Assembly: GCA_016295375.1 (NCBI GenBank)
Contig: JAEDLI010000131.1
Coordinates: 1-5,369, forward strand
Length of the DNA: 5,369 nucleotides
Reading direction: 5' to 3'
From: Fibrobacter sp.
GTDB taxonomy: Bacteria; Fibrobacterota; Fibrobacteria; Fibrobacterales; Fibrobacteraceae
The notes beneath the pieces are model-generated. The model did no database searches. It worked only from the letters and a program-made list of their open reading frames with translations, and was not told where the DNA came from. This document shows, one piece after another, positions 1 through 5,355 of this stretch. Position numbers and translations under genes: made by a program. How positions within the stretch are numbered: the first letter of the stretch is position 1; every line of letters begins with the position of its first letter.

Positions 1-252
1 AAACCGCTGCTTAGACTCCTCCCAACCCCTCCACACAAACTGCAGAAGCCTCATTTTTTTTTTGAAAATTGGAGCGATATTGGAGAAAAAAGGAGTTTTT
101 TTTCTGAATTGATAATGGAAGTTTACGAAAATGCAGGCGTTTTACTCGGTTTTGCGGAAAAAAGCCCGTTTGCTCACGTTTTTTTGGATTTAACCTAAAA
201 TTTTCAAATTTTCGTTTGCTTTTTCGGCGATAAAAGAATAGATTTTGGGGGG

Positions 253-258
253 TATTAT
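253..258 (+). promoter_or_regulatory. Candidate -10-like element TATTAT
   Basis: TATTAT matches five of six positions of the sigma-70 type -10 consensus and would put transcription start near 265, giving a leader of roughly 48 bases. There is no recognisable -35 at the usual 17-base spacing; bases 230-235 read ATAAAA. A rival candidate in the style known from Bacteroides (TTTG, then TAnnTTTG) is TTTG at 215-218 with TAGATTTTG at 239-247, which has one T too many. Fibrobacter promoter rules are not well known to me, so this is a weak call. The A/T tracts just upstream are compatible with a promoter region. Confidence 0.25.
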
Positions 259-298
259 GTGGCGGGCGCTTGCCTGCTGCATTTAGTTGCATATTAAA

Positions 299-304
299 AA
301 GGTG
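299..304 (+). promoter_or_regulatory. Ribosome binding site for the large surface-protein gene
   Basis: AAGGTG lies 8 bases before the ATG at 313, within the A-rich run AAAAAGGTGAAAAA. An in-frame TAA at 295-297 sits just upstream. The frame therefore cannot begin earlier than base 298, and the ATG at 313 is the first usable start. This agrees with the signal peptide that begins at that codon. Confidence 0.8.
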
Positions 305-312
305 AAAAATCT

Positions 313-417
313 ATGTCAAAAAGATTTTCCATATCGGGATTAGGGAAAGTGTTTGGAAAGGTTGTACCGGCACTGCTGGTTGCCGTCGGTGCGTTCAGCG
401 GCACGGCGGCCTGGGCG
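313..417 (+). other. Sec signal peptide (residues 1-35)
   Basis: The N-terminus has a basic n-region (K3, R4, K12, K16), a hydrophobic core of about 13 residues (VVPALLVAVGAF, from V17) and a cleavage motif A33-W34-A35 before Y36. This is a signal peptidase I site. Cys38 is not placed as a lipobox cysteine because it lies three residues after the cleavage site, so a lipoprotein is unlikely. It directs the protein across the inner membrane; the route to the surface is not shown by this segment. Confidence 0.9.
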
Positions 418-3400
418 TACGACTGTAACGGAACGTTGTATTTCAAGGCTCCGTCTACATGGTCTAGTGTGTATGTTGCTGGCAATAATGTTTCATATGC
501 GCAAATTCCAGCGGCTAATTACGATGCTGTTTCGGGGTATTGGACGTTCGATTTAGCGAATCTGCAAGTTCCTGATAATAATGGTAATACCTTTGGTGTG
601 ACTAGTAACAATACAAATCCCATGTACCTGATTACATCGACAACATGGAATGACTATAATCAGTATGATGGCAATGCTGGTAAAAACAATAGGGCGTTCA
701 CCTGTCCCGGTTCAGGCAATGTTATTTACGTTGCAGAAGACCCGTTGAATCCGGGCAAGCCCTATTCTGGATCATTGCCTCCCGATGCCAAGTATTTCTA
801 TGTGAAGGTCCCTCAAACCGCTGACTGGTTGTGGTCCTCTCCGCTTGTTAGGACTGTTGGGGCTGCAACAGGCAAGGCCATGACTCCTGTAGCAGGCCGT
901 TGTGGCTGGTATTCCATGGTGTGGGATCAGGCCAGTTTGCCTGCCAGCGCTGAAATTTACGATGCCCAGGGGCATGTGTTTGGAAGCGGCTCCCTGCCGC
1001 TTTCTACCTTGCTTTCTGATGCGAACCCCAAACTTTATTACGATGCCGATGCGGGTACCCTCGATTATACCGATCCCAAGACCAATGGCTCTTGCGCCTC
1101 TAGCCAGGGAACCAGGTTCTATTTCTTGATGCCCGAAGACAAGGACTGGCAGTCCGCCACACCCATGTTGAGTTCCAATGGAGGCGTAAGTGGTGAAGCT
1201 ATGGTCTCTGCCCCCAATATGTGCGGTTGGTACTACAAGGAGTGGGCCAAGGGTGTGGTGCCTCCAGAGAAGGTTATTATTTACCGTAGCACCGACGACA
1301 AACGAGAAGATTTGATTGGTGTCAATGGTCTTTGGGGTGATGCTGACGAGATTCCCCTGAAGGAATACTTTGTGACAAAGGGTGCAGACCTTTACTTTGT
1401 GCCCGACGATGGGCTTTGGGACGATGTTGTGGCCACCGATATGGGCTGGACCACCTATGATCCGGGTCCTGAGTTTGAGGGGGTTTGCGAATTTAAGTTG
1501 GCTGCCGTGATTTATGATACCGATGAGCTCCTAAACAGTTCTTTATTTTCATCGGATGGTAACCCGGTTGGCTGCGTTGGTGTGAAGAAAGGAATTGTCA
1601 AAGAAGATCTTGGACCGGATAATAAACCTCAGTTTAATTCCGGCAATGCCAACGCTTCGACTTGCGGTGTTAATGAGGAAACGTTCAAGACCTTGTTCAA
1701 TTACAAGGCTGGAGTGAACGAGGTGCAGTGCTACGATATGCCCTTTAGACATTATGGCGACGATCCTCGTTGGGGGTTTGATTCGGATTCCACAGTCTAT
1801 GACTCTGCCGGTCACAATTGCGAAGTAGAAACATGCACTGGAGACAAAATATATAGGGGTGGTTTCTATCCGTTGGAATTTTCTAGTGATGAGACTGTTG
1901 TCTCTTCTATAAGCCCGCAGCCATGTCCTGGTTGTCGAAAAAAGAGAACTGCTCAGAGTCCTGTTCCGAATAATGTGGGGACGAATTTCGATAGGTATTG
2001 CTCAACAGAAGGTTGGATAGGAACAGGTGGTGATTGTGACGGAAAATTTGAAAACGGCGATACTCCAGGTGTTTGGATGTGGCCGAATAATGATCAATGT
2101 GGTGTAAGCGCACCCACCATACAAGAGGCTAATAAGTCCTTCTGTGATTGGATGGAAGAACAAAAAGCTCCTAATTTTAATAAAGCGGCCTGCTTGGCGG
2201 ATCAGCGTGGGCGCCTGTGTTGGAACCGTGGTACAAAGAAGGACCTGCCCGAGTTCCAGCGTAACCAGCAGTACTGCTTTGAATCCCACGCAACCTTTAC
2301 TTATCGTGAAGACCAGGAATTTACCTTCCGCGGTGACGATGACATTTGGGTTTTCATCAATAAGAAGCTGGTCATCGATAACGGTGGTGCTCACTTGGCT
2401 GCTCCTGGTCACGTGGTACTTAAAAACTTGAATAACAAGTTTAAGGCTAAGGATGGTGGACAATTCCTCGTTCCGAACAATGATTATTCTCTGGATATAT
2501 TCTTCTGCGACCGTCGCACCACCATGAGCAACGTGATTATCAAGACCAACATGTATATCAAGCAATCTAGCGGTCTTTCCACCACGGCTAAGGATAACGG
2601 AGATGGTTCCGTAAGTTATGGCGTGTGCTTTGACCAGAGTGGCGACGGCTCCTGTGCGTCGGTTGCCTTGGGGGCTACGGGTGGTAGTGGCGAGACCACA
2701 ATCCACGCGTGCGACAAGGAATCCTTGACCAAGGCTGGTAAGAGCTTGAAGTTCTCCATTATGACCCGCTCGGGTGAAAAGGTGGTGGACCTGGTGTCCG
2801 GAGCCACCGGTTGGCAGAATGGTGGTATTGACTTGTCTAATCCGTTCAGCCCTAAGGTCAACAAAGATAAGATTACCGGTCTTGCTCCGGGTAGCTACCG
2901 CTTGGTGATCGACGTTTGCGACCTGAACGGTGCCAACTGCGATACTAAGGCTCGTACCTATATCAACTTCCGTGTTAAGGGTAACCTGGACGTGATGACC
3001 CAGGATTCCAAGTACGTGGTGAACCCGGGTGATGACAAGAGCCCGGTATACGAGAATGGAACTACGTGGAAATTCGTGGGCAAGGGACTTGGTGGTGGTC
3101 GCGTGCCGGTGTACGTGTCTGCCTTTGCCGATGGCGGTGTGGACTTGCTCAGTGCCATTGGCCAGAAGTATACGCTGATACTTGATGCCGGCATGGAAGC
3201 CTATACGACGAAGACTGGTGATACTAAGGTGACCTTCCCGAAGGTGGTCGGTCCGTCGGGTATCGATACCATTTGGGTTTACCAGGATCTTTCTGGCATG
3301 ACTACTTCACCCGAGAAAAAAAAGGTGAAGCTCAAGAGTTCTGCGGTTATTGAGTTCTACGCTCCCAAGCTGGAGTTTGCGACACCGGCCAGTTTTGATT

Positions 3401-5268
3401 CTACGGGCAAGGTGTTGTCTTGGACTCGCCCAGTCACGGCAGACCCCGACAAGGATGAAGATGGCGAAATGTACTACCACTGGATTGGCTCCGATGTGGA
3501 TTTGTACCTGCTAATCGTGAACCCCATTGACAACTCCATTTGCACGGAATGTAATATCAATGTAGAACTCGGACCTTGTTCTAAGAAGGTTGTCAACGCG
3601 AATAGAAATGGTATTCCTCCCTTTGAGGACGGTGTGACGATTGTGTCTATCCGCTCGAGCCAGGTGTATATGGATTCTGCCGCGACTATTACGGTCCAGA
3701 GTAGCGATATGCCGAGCCTTGTGTCTGTGACCTATGGCAACCTGCATTTCCGCGAACCGCCGGTGCCCTACCCGCAGTTGGTGGATTTGTTTGATGTCCG
3801 TGGAAAGACACTCGGAAAACAGAGTATTCCGGAACCCTATTTCTCGGAATCCAAGGACTACCTAGATGGAAAGGCGGATTCTATCGCTATCCATTACCAT
3901 AGAATGTTCCAGCCCAACCCGAGCGGAGATTACAAGGATTCTTTGCCCCACTTGATTTGCTTGAATTGGGATGAGGATAACCTGGAAAAATACAACTTTG
4001 TCAAGATGAATGTGTCAACCTCGGCTAGGAAAGATACCGCGGTGCAGTGCTCTTACACCATCGACTCCGTGACAATCTATAATTCGTTTATGGCTCGTTA
4101 CAAGGCCAATGGTAACAAGAGCGACAGTGTGCTCACCTTTGTGTCGGATTCGACTTACTCGGCGGCGGTCAAGACCTTTGGTGATGGCAAGGTGCTAAGT
4201 TTTGCTGCCTTTACGGAAAAGACCAAGGTGAGCAAAATGCATTTCGATGGTAGCATTACTGACCGTATGGCACCTGTGATTGTGTCTGCTCGTGTGGACA
4301 ACTACTCTGACCAGTTGAACCGCTTGACAGTGACCCTTTCTGAGCCCGTGAAACTGGTTGACGAAACCAATAAGACAGCTCCGTTCACCTTCTACATGAA
4401 CTCTGCTACTGAAGTTGCCGAAGCGAACCGCTATGCATCGCCTACGGCCAATGCGGCTCCCGGTGGACTCAATACGTCGAAACTTACGCTGGTGTTTGAC
4501 AAGACTCAGAGTACCAAGAACCCCACTCCTCGTTTGGGAGACTACATTCGGTTCCGTGCGGATTCTCGGATGTGGCGCGATACTTCGGACATTTCGTCAG
4601 ACATGATTGTGCGCGCCGAAGCGGACAGTGGTATGTTCTGGAACTCCCCGACGGATTACAATTCGACCAAGCGGTTGCCGTCTTCTTGGGTGAATATCGT
4701 GGGTGACTACTCTGTAGAAGTGTCGGCTATCAAGCTTGCGACTATGAACAGAGATATCGATGCCAAGAAAACGCCCGCTGTGGAGGTGTTCACGGTGCCC
4801 ACCACTATGGGTAAGGACGAAATTGCGGCTCTGTATCCCAATACCTTGGGCTTTATCGTGAAGTCCGACATGGCATCATTCATGAGCAAGGACTCTGTGA
4901 CGGAAAAGTATTTCAATGAACATCCTGAGGCCCTGGCCGATGTGTACTTCCAGTACGACGTGAAGTACTACACCAACTTGGGAACCTATGTTGCCGGTAA
5001 CAGTAGCAAGATCTACTGCAAGGACGAGGTGAACAAGCAGAAGTACGGCAAGGAATACTTCGGTGGCAAGGATTGCCGTAGTGTCCAGGGCAACTTCTAC
5101 ATTGCCTGGAACATGCTCTCCGACAAGAAGCGCCTGGTGGGCACTGGTGCCTATATTGCCAAGCTGTCCTCCTTTGTGAAACTTGCCGGAATGGGTAAAG
5201 CCAAGGGCAGTAAGGCCGAAGAGACCGATATGTGGGGTGCCAAGCGCGGCAAGGGAATTGTGAAGTAA
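313..5268 (+). CDS. Fibro-slime domain-containing secreted surface protein (1651 aa), Fibrobacter type
   Basis: A complete exported multidomain protein, probably on the cell surface and involved in contact with carbohydrate or plant fibre. The start is fixed by AAGGTG 8 bases upstream, an in-frame TAA at 295-297 and a signal peptide directly after Met1; the stop is TAA at 5266-5268. The order is: signal peptide 1-35; beta-rich N-terminal region with CGWY modules to about 367; fibro-slime region 397-747 with its core motif GDDDIWVFIN at 674-683; Ig-like/beta-sandwich region to 1464; C-terminal module to 1651. More than thirty cysteines are spread through the mature part, which fits oxidised extracytoplasmic folding. 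Estimated mature mass is about 178 kDa at 110 Da per residue. Fibro-slime is a family first defined from Fibrobacter succinogenes and Dictyostelium proteins. No enzymatic domain or catalytic motif is recognisable, so substrate and function are inferred. The gene seems monocistronic, with a terminator 23 bases after the stop. I give no symbol because the family has many paralogues. Confidence 0.93.
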   Translation: MSKRFSISGLGKVFGKVVPALLVAVGAFSGTAAWAYDCNGTLYFKAPSTWSSVYVAGNNVSYAQIPAANYDAVSGYWTFDLANLQVPDNNGNTFGVTSNNTNPMYLITSTTWNDYNQYDGNAGKNNRAFTCPGSGNVIYVAEDPLNPGKPYSGSLPPDAKYFYVKVPQTADWLWSSPLVRTVGAATGKAMTPVAGRCGWYSMVWDQASLPASAEIYDAQGHVFGSGSLPLSTLLSDANPKLYYDADAGTLDYTDPKTNGSCASSQGTRFYFLMPEDKDWQSATPMLSSNGGVSGEAMVSAPNMCGWYYKEWAKGVVPPEKVIIYRSTDDKREDLIGVNGLWGDADEIPLKEYFVTKGADLYFVPDDGLWDDVVATDMGWTTYDPGPEFEGVCEFKLAAVIYDTDELLNSSLFSSDGNPVGCVGVKKGIVKEDLGPDNKPQFNSGNANASTCGVNEETFKTLFNYKAGVNEVQCYDMPFRHYGDDPRWGFDSDSTVYDSAGHNCEVETCTGDKIYRGGFYPLEFSSDETVVSSISPQPCPGCRKKRTAQSPVPNNVGTNFDRYCSTEGWIGTGGDCDGKFENGDTPGVWMWPNNDQCGVSAPTIQEANKSFCDWMEEQKAPNFNKAACLADQRGRLCWNRGTKKDLPEFQRNQQYCFESHATFTYREDQEFTFRGDDDIWVFINKKLVIDNGGAHLAAPGHVVLKNLNNKFKAKDGGQFLVPNNDYSLDIFFCDRRTTMSNVIIKTNMYIKQSSGLSTTAKDNGDGSVSYGVCFDQSGDGSCASVALGATGGSGETTIHACDKESLTKAGKSLKFSIMTRSGEKVVDLVSGATGWQNGGIDLSNPFSPKVNKDKITGLAPGSYRLVIDVCDLNGANCDTKARTYINFRVKGNLDVMTQDSKYVVNPGDDKSPVYENGTTWKFVGKGLGGGRVPVYVSAFADGGVDLLSAIGQKYTLILDAGMEAYTTKTGDTKVTFPKVVGPSGIDTIWVYQDLSGMTTSPEKKKVKLKSSAVIEFYAPKLEFATPASFDSTGKVLSWTRPVTADPDKDEDGEMYYHWIGSDVDLYLLIVNPIDNSICTECNINVELGPCSKKVVNANRNGIPPFEDGVTIVSIRSSQVYMDSAATITVQSSDMPSLVSVTYGNLHFREPPVPYPQLVDLFDVRGKTLGKQSIPEPYFSESKDYLDGKADSIAIHYHRMFQPNPSGDYKDSLPHLICLNWDEDNLEKYNFVKMNVSTSARKDTAVQCSYTIDSVTIYNSFMARYKANGNKSDSVLTFVSDSTYSAAVKTFGDGKVLSFAAFTEKTKVSKMHFDGSITDRMAPVIVSARVDNYSDQLNRLTVTLSEPVKLVDETNKTAPFTFYMNSATEVAEANRYASPTANAAPGGLNTSKLTLVFDKTQSTKNPTPRLGDYIRFRADSRMWRDTSDISSDMIVRAEADSGMFWNSPTDYNSTKRLPSSWVNIVGDYSVEVSAIKLATMNRDIDAKKTPAVEVFTVPTTMGKDEIAALYPNTLGFIVKSDMASFMSKDSVTEKYFNEHPEALADVYFQYDVKYYTNLGTYVAGNSSKIYCKDEVNKQKYGKEYFGGKDCRSVQGNFYIAWNMLSDKKRLVGTGAYIAKLSSFVKLAGMGKAKGSKAEETDMWGAKRGKGIVK
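430..783 (+). other. N-terminal beta-rich module (residues about 40-157)
   Basis: The segment starts with GTLYFKAPSTW, which resembles the openings of the two later CGWY modules (KYFYVKVP..W and RFYFLMPEDKDW). The rest is N/T/Y-rich and contains no CGWY motif. C38 near the mature N-terminus and C131 near the end could pair. I infer a divergent first copy of the same beta-sandwich family. It might equally be an unrelated beta domain, since only the opening strand clearly matches. Confidence 0.4.
784..1047 (+). repeat. CGWY module, copy 1 (residues 158-245)
   Basis: The copy begins with KYFYVKVP around 160-167, followed by a Trp-rich strand (DWLWSSP), G-K-A-M, then C197-G-W-Y200 and EIYD, and ends with KLYYDADAG near 240-248. 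It aligns with the next copy at the opening strand, W..-P, G-x-AM, CGWY and IY[DR], with a pitch of 107 residues (C197 to C304). The W...P...G..M....GWY pattern recalls starch-binding CBM25/26-type beta-sandwiches. That likeness is by eye only, so carbohydrate binding is an inference. Confidence 0.6.
1111..1398 (+). repeat. CGWY module, copy 2 (residues 267-362), with a partial third copy behind it
   Basis: This second copy opens with RFYFLMPEDKDW at 268-279, then G-E-AM near 294-297, C304-G-W-Y307 and KVIIYR. It ends in GADLYFVPDDG (357-367). That last strand looks like the opening of a further copy, followed by MGWTTYD at 377-383, which then runs into the fibro-slime region instead of completing a module. 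C261 just before the copy and C304 inside it are a plausible disulfide pair. The copies differ greatly in sequence, so the duplication is old. Confidence 0.6.
1501..1743 (+). other. Front part of the fibro-slime region (residues about 397-477)
   Basis: AAVIYDTDELLNSS is followed by GCVGVKKGIVKEDLGPDNKP (420-439), then a TFKTLFNYKAGVNEVQCYDM segment ending at M476. In Fibrobacter fibro-slime proteins the core domain is usually preceded by an element of the type GxVKxxLGxDxKP and an F..WF....GVN segment. Both are recognisable here in the right order. I recall this pattern from the family rather than from an alignment. The Cys residues C421, C451 and C473 suggest disulfides. Confidence 0.6.
1819..2277 (+). 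other. Cysteine-rich segment inside the fibro-slime region (residues 503-655)
   Basis: Eleven cysteines occur in 153 residues: 503, 508, 538, 541, 563, 575, 596, 611, 627, 636 and 655. They include a C-P-G-C motif at 538-541 followed by basic R542-K-K-R545. The segment lies between the front element and the fibro-slime core. C503/C508 with C538/C541 would also form a possible four-ligand metal site, though disulfides are likelier in an exported protein. Aromatic and Asn/Gly-rich stretches (GVWMWPNND at 586-594) could contribute to ligand binding. I do not recognise it as a named domain. Confidence 0.55.
2281..2553 (+). other. Fibro-slime core domain, PA14-like fold (residues 657-747)
   Basis: The diagnostic string is FTYREDQEFTFRGDDDIWVF, residues 662-681, followed by INKKLVIDNGGAH, a hydrophobic strand VVL, YSLDIFFCDRRTTMSNVIIK and TNM. 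This matches the family core of about 90 residues (roughly GDDDVWVFINGKLVVDLGG.H, then Y.LD.FF.ER.T..SN). The fold is PA14-related, and in PA14 lectins adjacent Asp residues bind calcium and sugar; D675-D677 are the obvious candidates here. Two small departures from the usual pattern are K684 where Gly is common (NGK) and N690 where Leu is common before GG. The expected role is extracellular binding rather than catalysis. Confidence 0.92.
2581..4248 (+). other. Long beta-sandwich/Ig-like middle region (residues about 757-1312)
   Basis: There is no catalytic signature. Beta-strand patterns typical of Ig-like repeats recur: ITGLAPGSYRLVIDVCD (854-870), RVPVYVSAFADGG (930-942), YLDGKADSIAIHY (1183-1195). 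Acidic loops occur at D761-N-G-D-G, D774-x-x-G-D-G779 and D1046-K-D-E-D-G1051; the last fits the DxDxDG calcium-loop core but lacks the usual acidic residue at loop position 12. Cysteine pairs that could close loops are C772/C781, C869/C876 and C1077/C1080/C1089. The LDGxADSI element followed by an SEPV-type module resembles other large Fibrobacter surface proteins. Module borders cannot be fixed by eye. Confidence 0.5.
3316..3323 (+). repeat. A8 homopolymer tract inside the coding region, containing an A_AAA_AAG slippery heptamer
   Basis: In frame the codons read GAG AAA AAA AAG GTG (E1001 to V1005), so the A AAA AAG heptamer is in the register used for -1 frameshifting in genes such as dnaX. 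Loss of one A gives an immediate TGA; gain of one A, or a -1 ribosomal slip, reaches TGA at 3351-3353. The tract therefore sits where slippage would end the protein near residue 1005-1013, after the fibro-slime core and before the C-terminal module. I see no obvious stimulating hairpin downstream. Confidence 0.6.
4261..4704 (+). other. Ig-like module with the LSEPV motif (residues about 1317-1464)
   Basis: It starts with DRMAPVIVSARVDN (1317-1330) and continues with LTVTLSEPVKL (1338-1348). The form (D)xxAPxIxSAxV followed by a strand ending in [FL]SEPV is common in SbsA-type bacterial Ig-like domains of large surface proteins. A later GDYIRFRADSRMWRD (from 1409) looks like the closing strands (GD.IRF). 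The role is probably structural, spacing the binding domains from the anchor. The end border is approximate. Confidence 0.5.
4705..5265 (+). other. C-terminal module, FlgD-like; possible secretion or anchoring signal (residues 1465-1651)
   Basis: The module contains YYTNLGTYV (1552-1560), two cysteines likely to pair (C1569 in KIYCKDE and C1588 in GGKDCRS), then FYIAWNMLSDKKRLVGTGAY (1595-1614), IAKLSSFVKL, and a basic tail with W1641-G-A-K-R-G-K1647. The W...D..xRLVxTGAYIAKL strand pattern is like the FlgD-type Ig fold and like C-terminal domains used by type 9 secretion in related phyla. From memory, closely similar endings occur on other Fibrobacter fibro-slime proteins, which would suit a shared sorting signal. 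That function is inferred; this is not the canonical T9SS tail motif. Confidence 0.5.
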
Positions 5269-5290
5269 TCCTCTGCAAATGTTGAATGAG

Positions 5291-5320
5291 AATGTCCGGG
5301 GTCTCCCCGGGCATTTTTTT
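5291..5320 (+). terminator. Rho-independent terminator of the surface-protein gene
   Basis: An 11-base-pair stem with one G-U pair (5291-5301 with 5305-5315) encloses the three-base loop TCT. The GC-rich core is CCGGGG/CCCCGG, and the stem runs into a T7 tract at 5314-5320. It begins 23 bases after the stop codon, so transcription very likely ends here and the gene is the last or only one of its unit. The minus strand lacks a T run after the stem, so it acts in the + direction only. Confidence 0.92.
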
Positions 5321-5332
5321 GTATGAACCGAA

Positions 5333-5355
5333 AACCACCCGCTAGGCGGGTGGTT
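5333..5355 (-). terminator. Second hairpin, possible terminator of a convergent gene
   Basis: A perfect 10-base-pair stem (5333-5342 with 5346-5355, sequence AACCACCCGC) has the loop TAG. On the + strand the stem is followed by CAAAAG, with no T run. On the minus strand it is followed by TTTTC, a short T run. It therefore fits best as the terminator of a minus-strand gene ending just beyond 5369. It could instead be a backup structure or part of a dispersed intergenic repeat. No convergent gene can be seen within the window. Confidence 0.4.

Larger units (their letters stand above)
1..312. other. AT-rich intergenic/upstream region without a supported gene
   Basis: No convincing gene is present. 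The stretch is dominated by homopolymer tracts: T10 at 54-63, A6 at 86-91, T8 at 96-103, A6 at 158-163, T7 at 179-185 and AAAATTTT at 197-204. A hand count of 181-240 gives 15 G+C in 60 bases, far below the gene that follows. One + strand frame is open from base 1 to a TAA at 196-198, and a minus frame is open across 11-292. Both read through the tracts into low-complexity F/K/R/N-rich peptides without a placed ribosome binding site, so I treat them as chance. No hairpin precedes the T10 run, so I cannot call a terminator for an upstream gene. Confidence 0.75.

Noticed and set aside
1..198. Plus-strand frame open from base 1 to TAA at 196-198, which could be the 3' end of an upstream gene or a small peptide from ATG 115
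   Set aside because: It runs through T10 and T8 tracts, has base composition unlike the real gene, and the GGAG at 92-95 is too far (19 bases) from ATG 115. A 65-codon open stretch can occur by chance. Sequence upstream of base 1 would settle it.
11..292. Minus-strand open frame of 93 codons over the upstream region
   Set aside because: The peptide is K/R/F/N-rich low complexity created by A and T tracts; no ribosome binding site lies before its ATG, and no family is recognisable.
313..417. Lipoprotein reading of the N-terminus because of Cys38
   Set aside because: Cys38 follows AWA-Y-D and is not preceded by a lipobox; the A33-W-A35 site is a normal signal peptidase I site.
1801..2160. Possible foreign insert marked by base composition
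   Set aside because: A hand count of 1801-1980 gives 82 G+C in 180 bases (about 46%), but blocks elsewhere in the gene vary as much (26/60 at 2821-2880, 35/60 at 2881-2940). The difference is not enough to claim transfer.
2002..2706. Minus-strand open frame of 234 codons inside the large gene
   Set aside because: It lies wholly antisense to the fibro-slime coding sequence, whose protein is clearly real; its own translation shows no domain and the length is explained by codon bias on the opposite strand.
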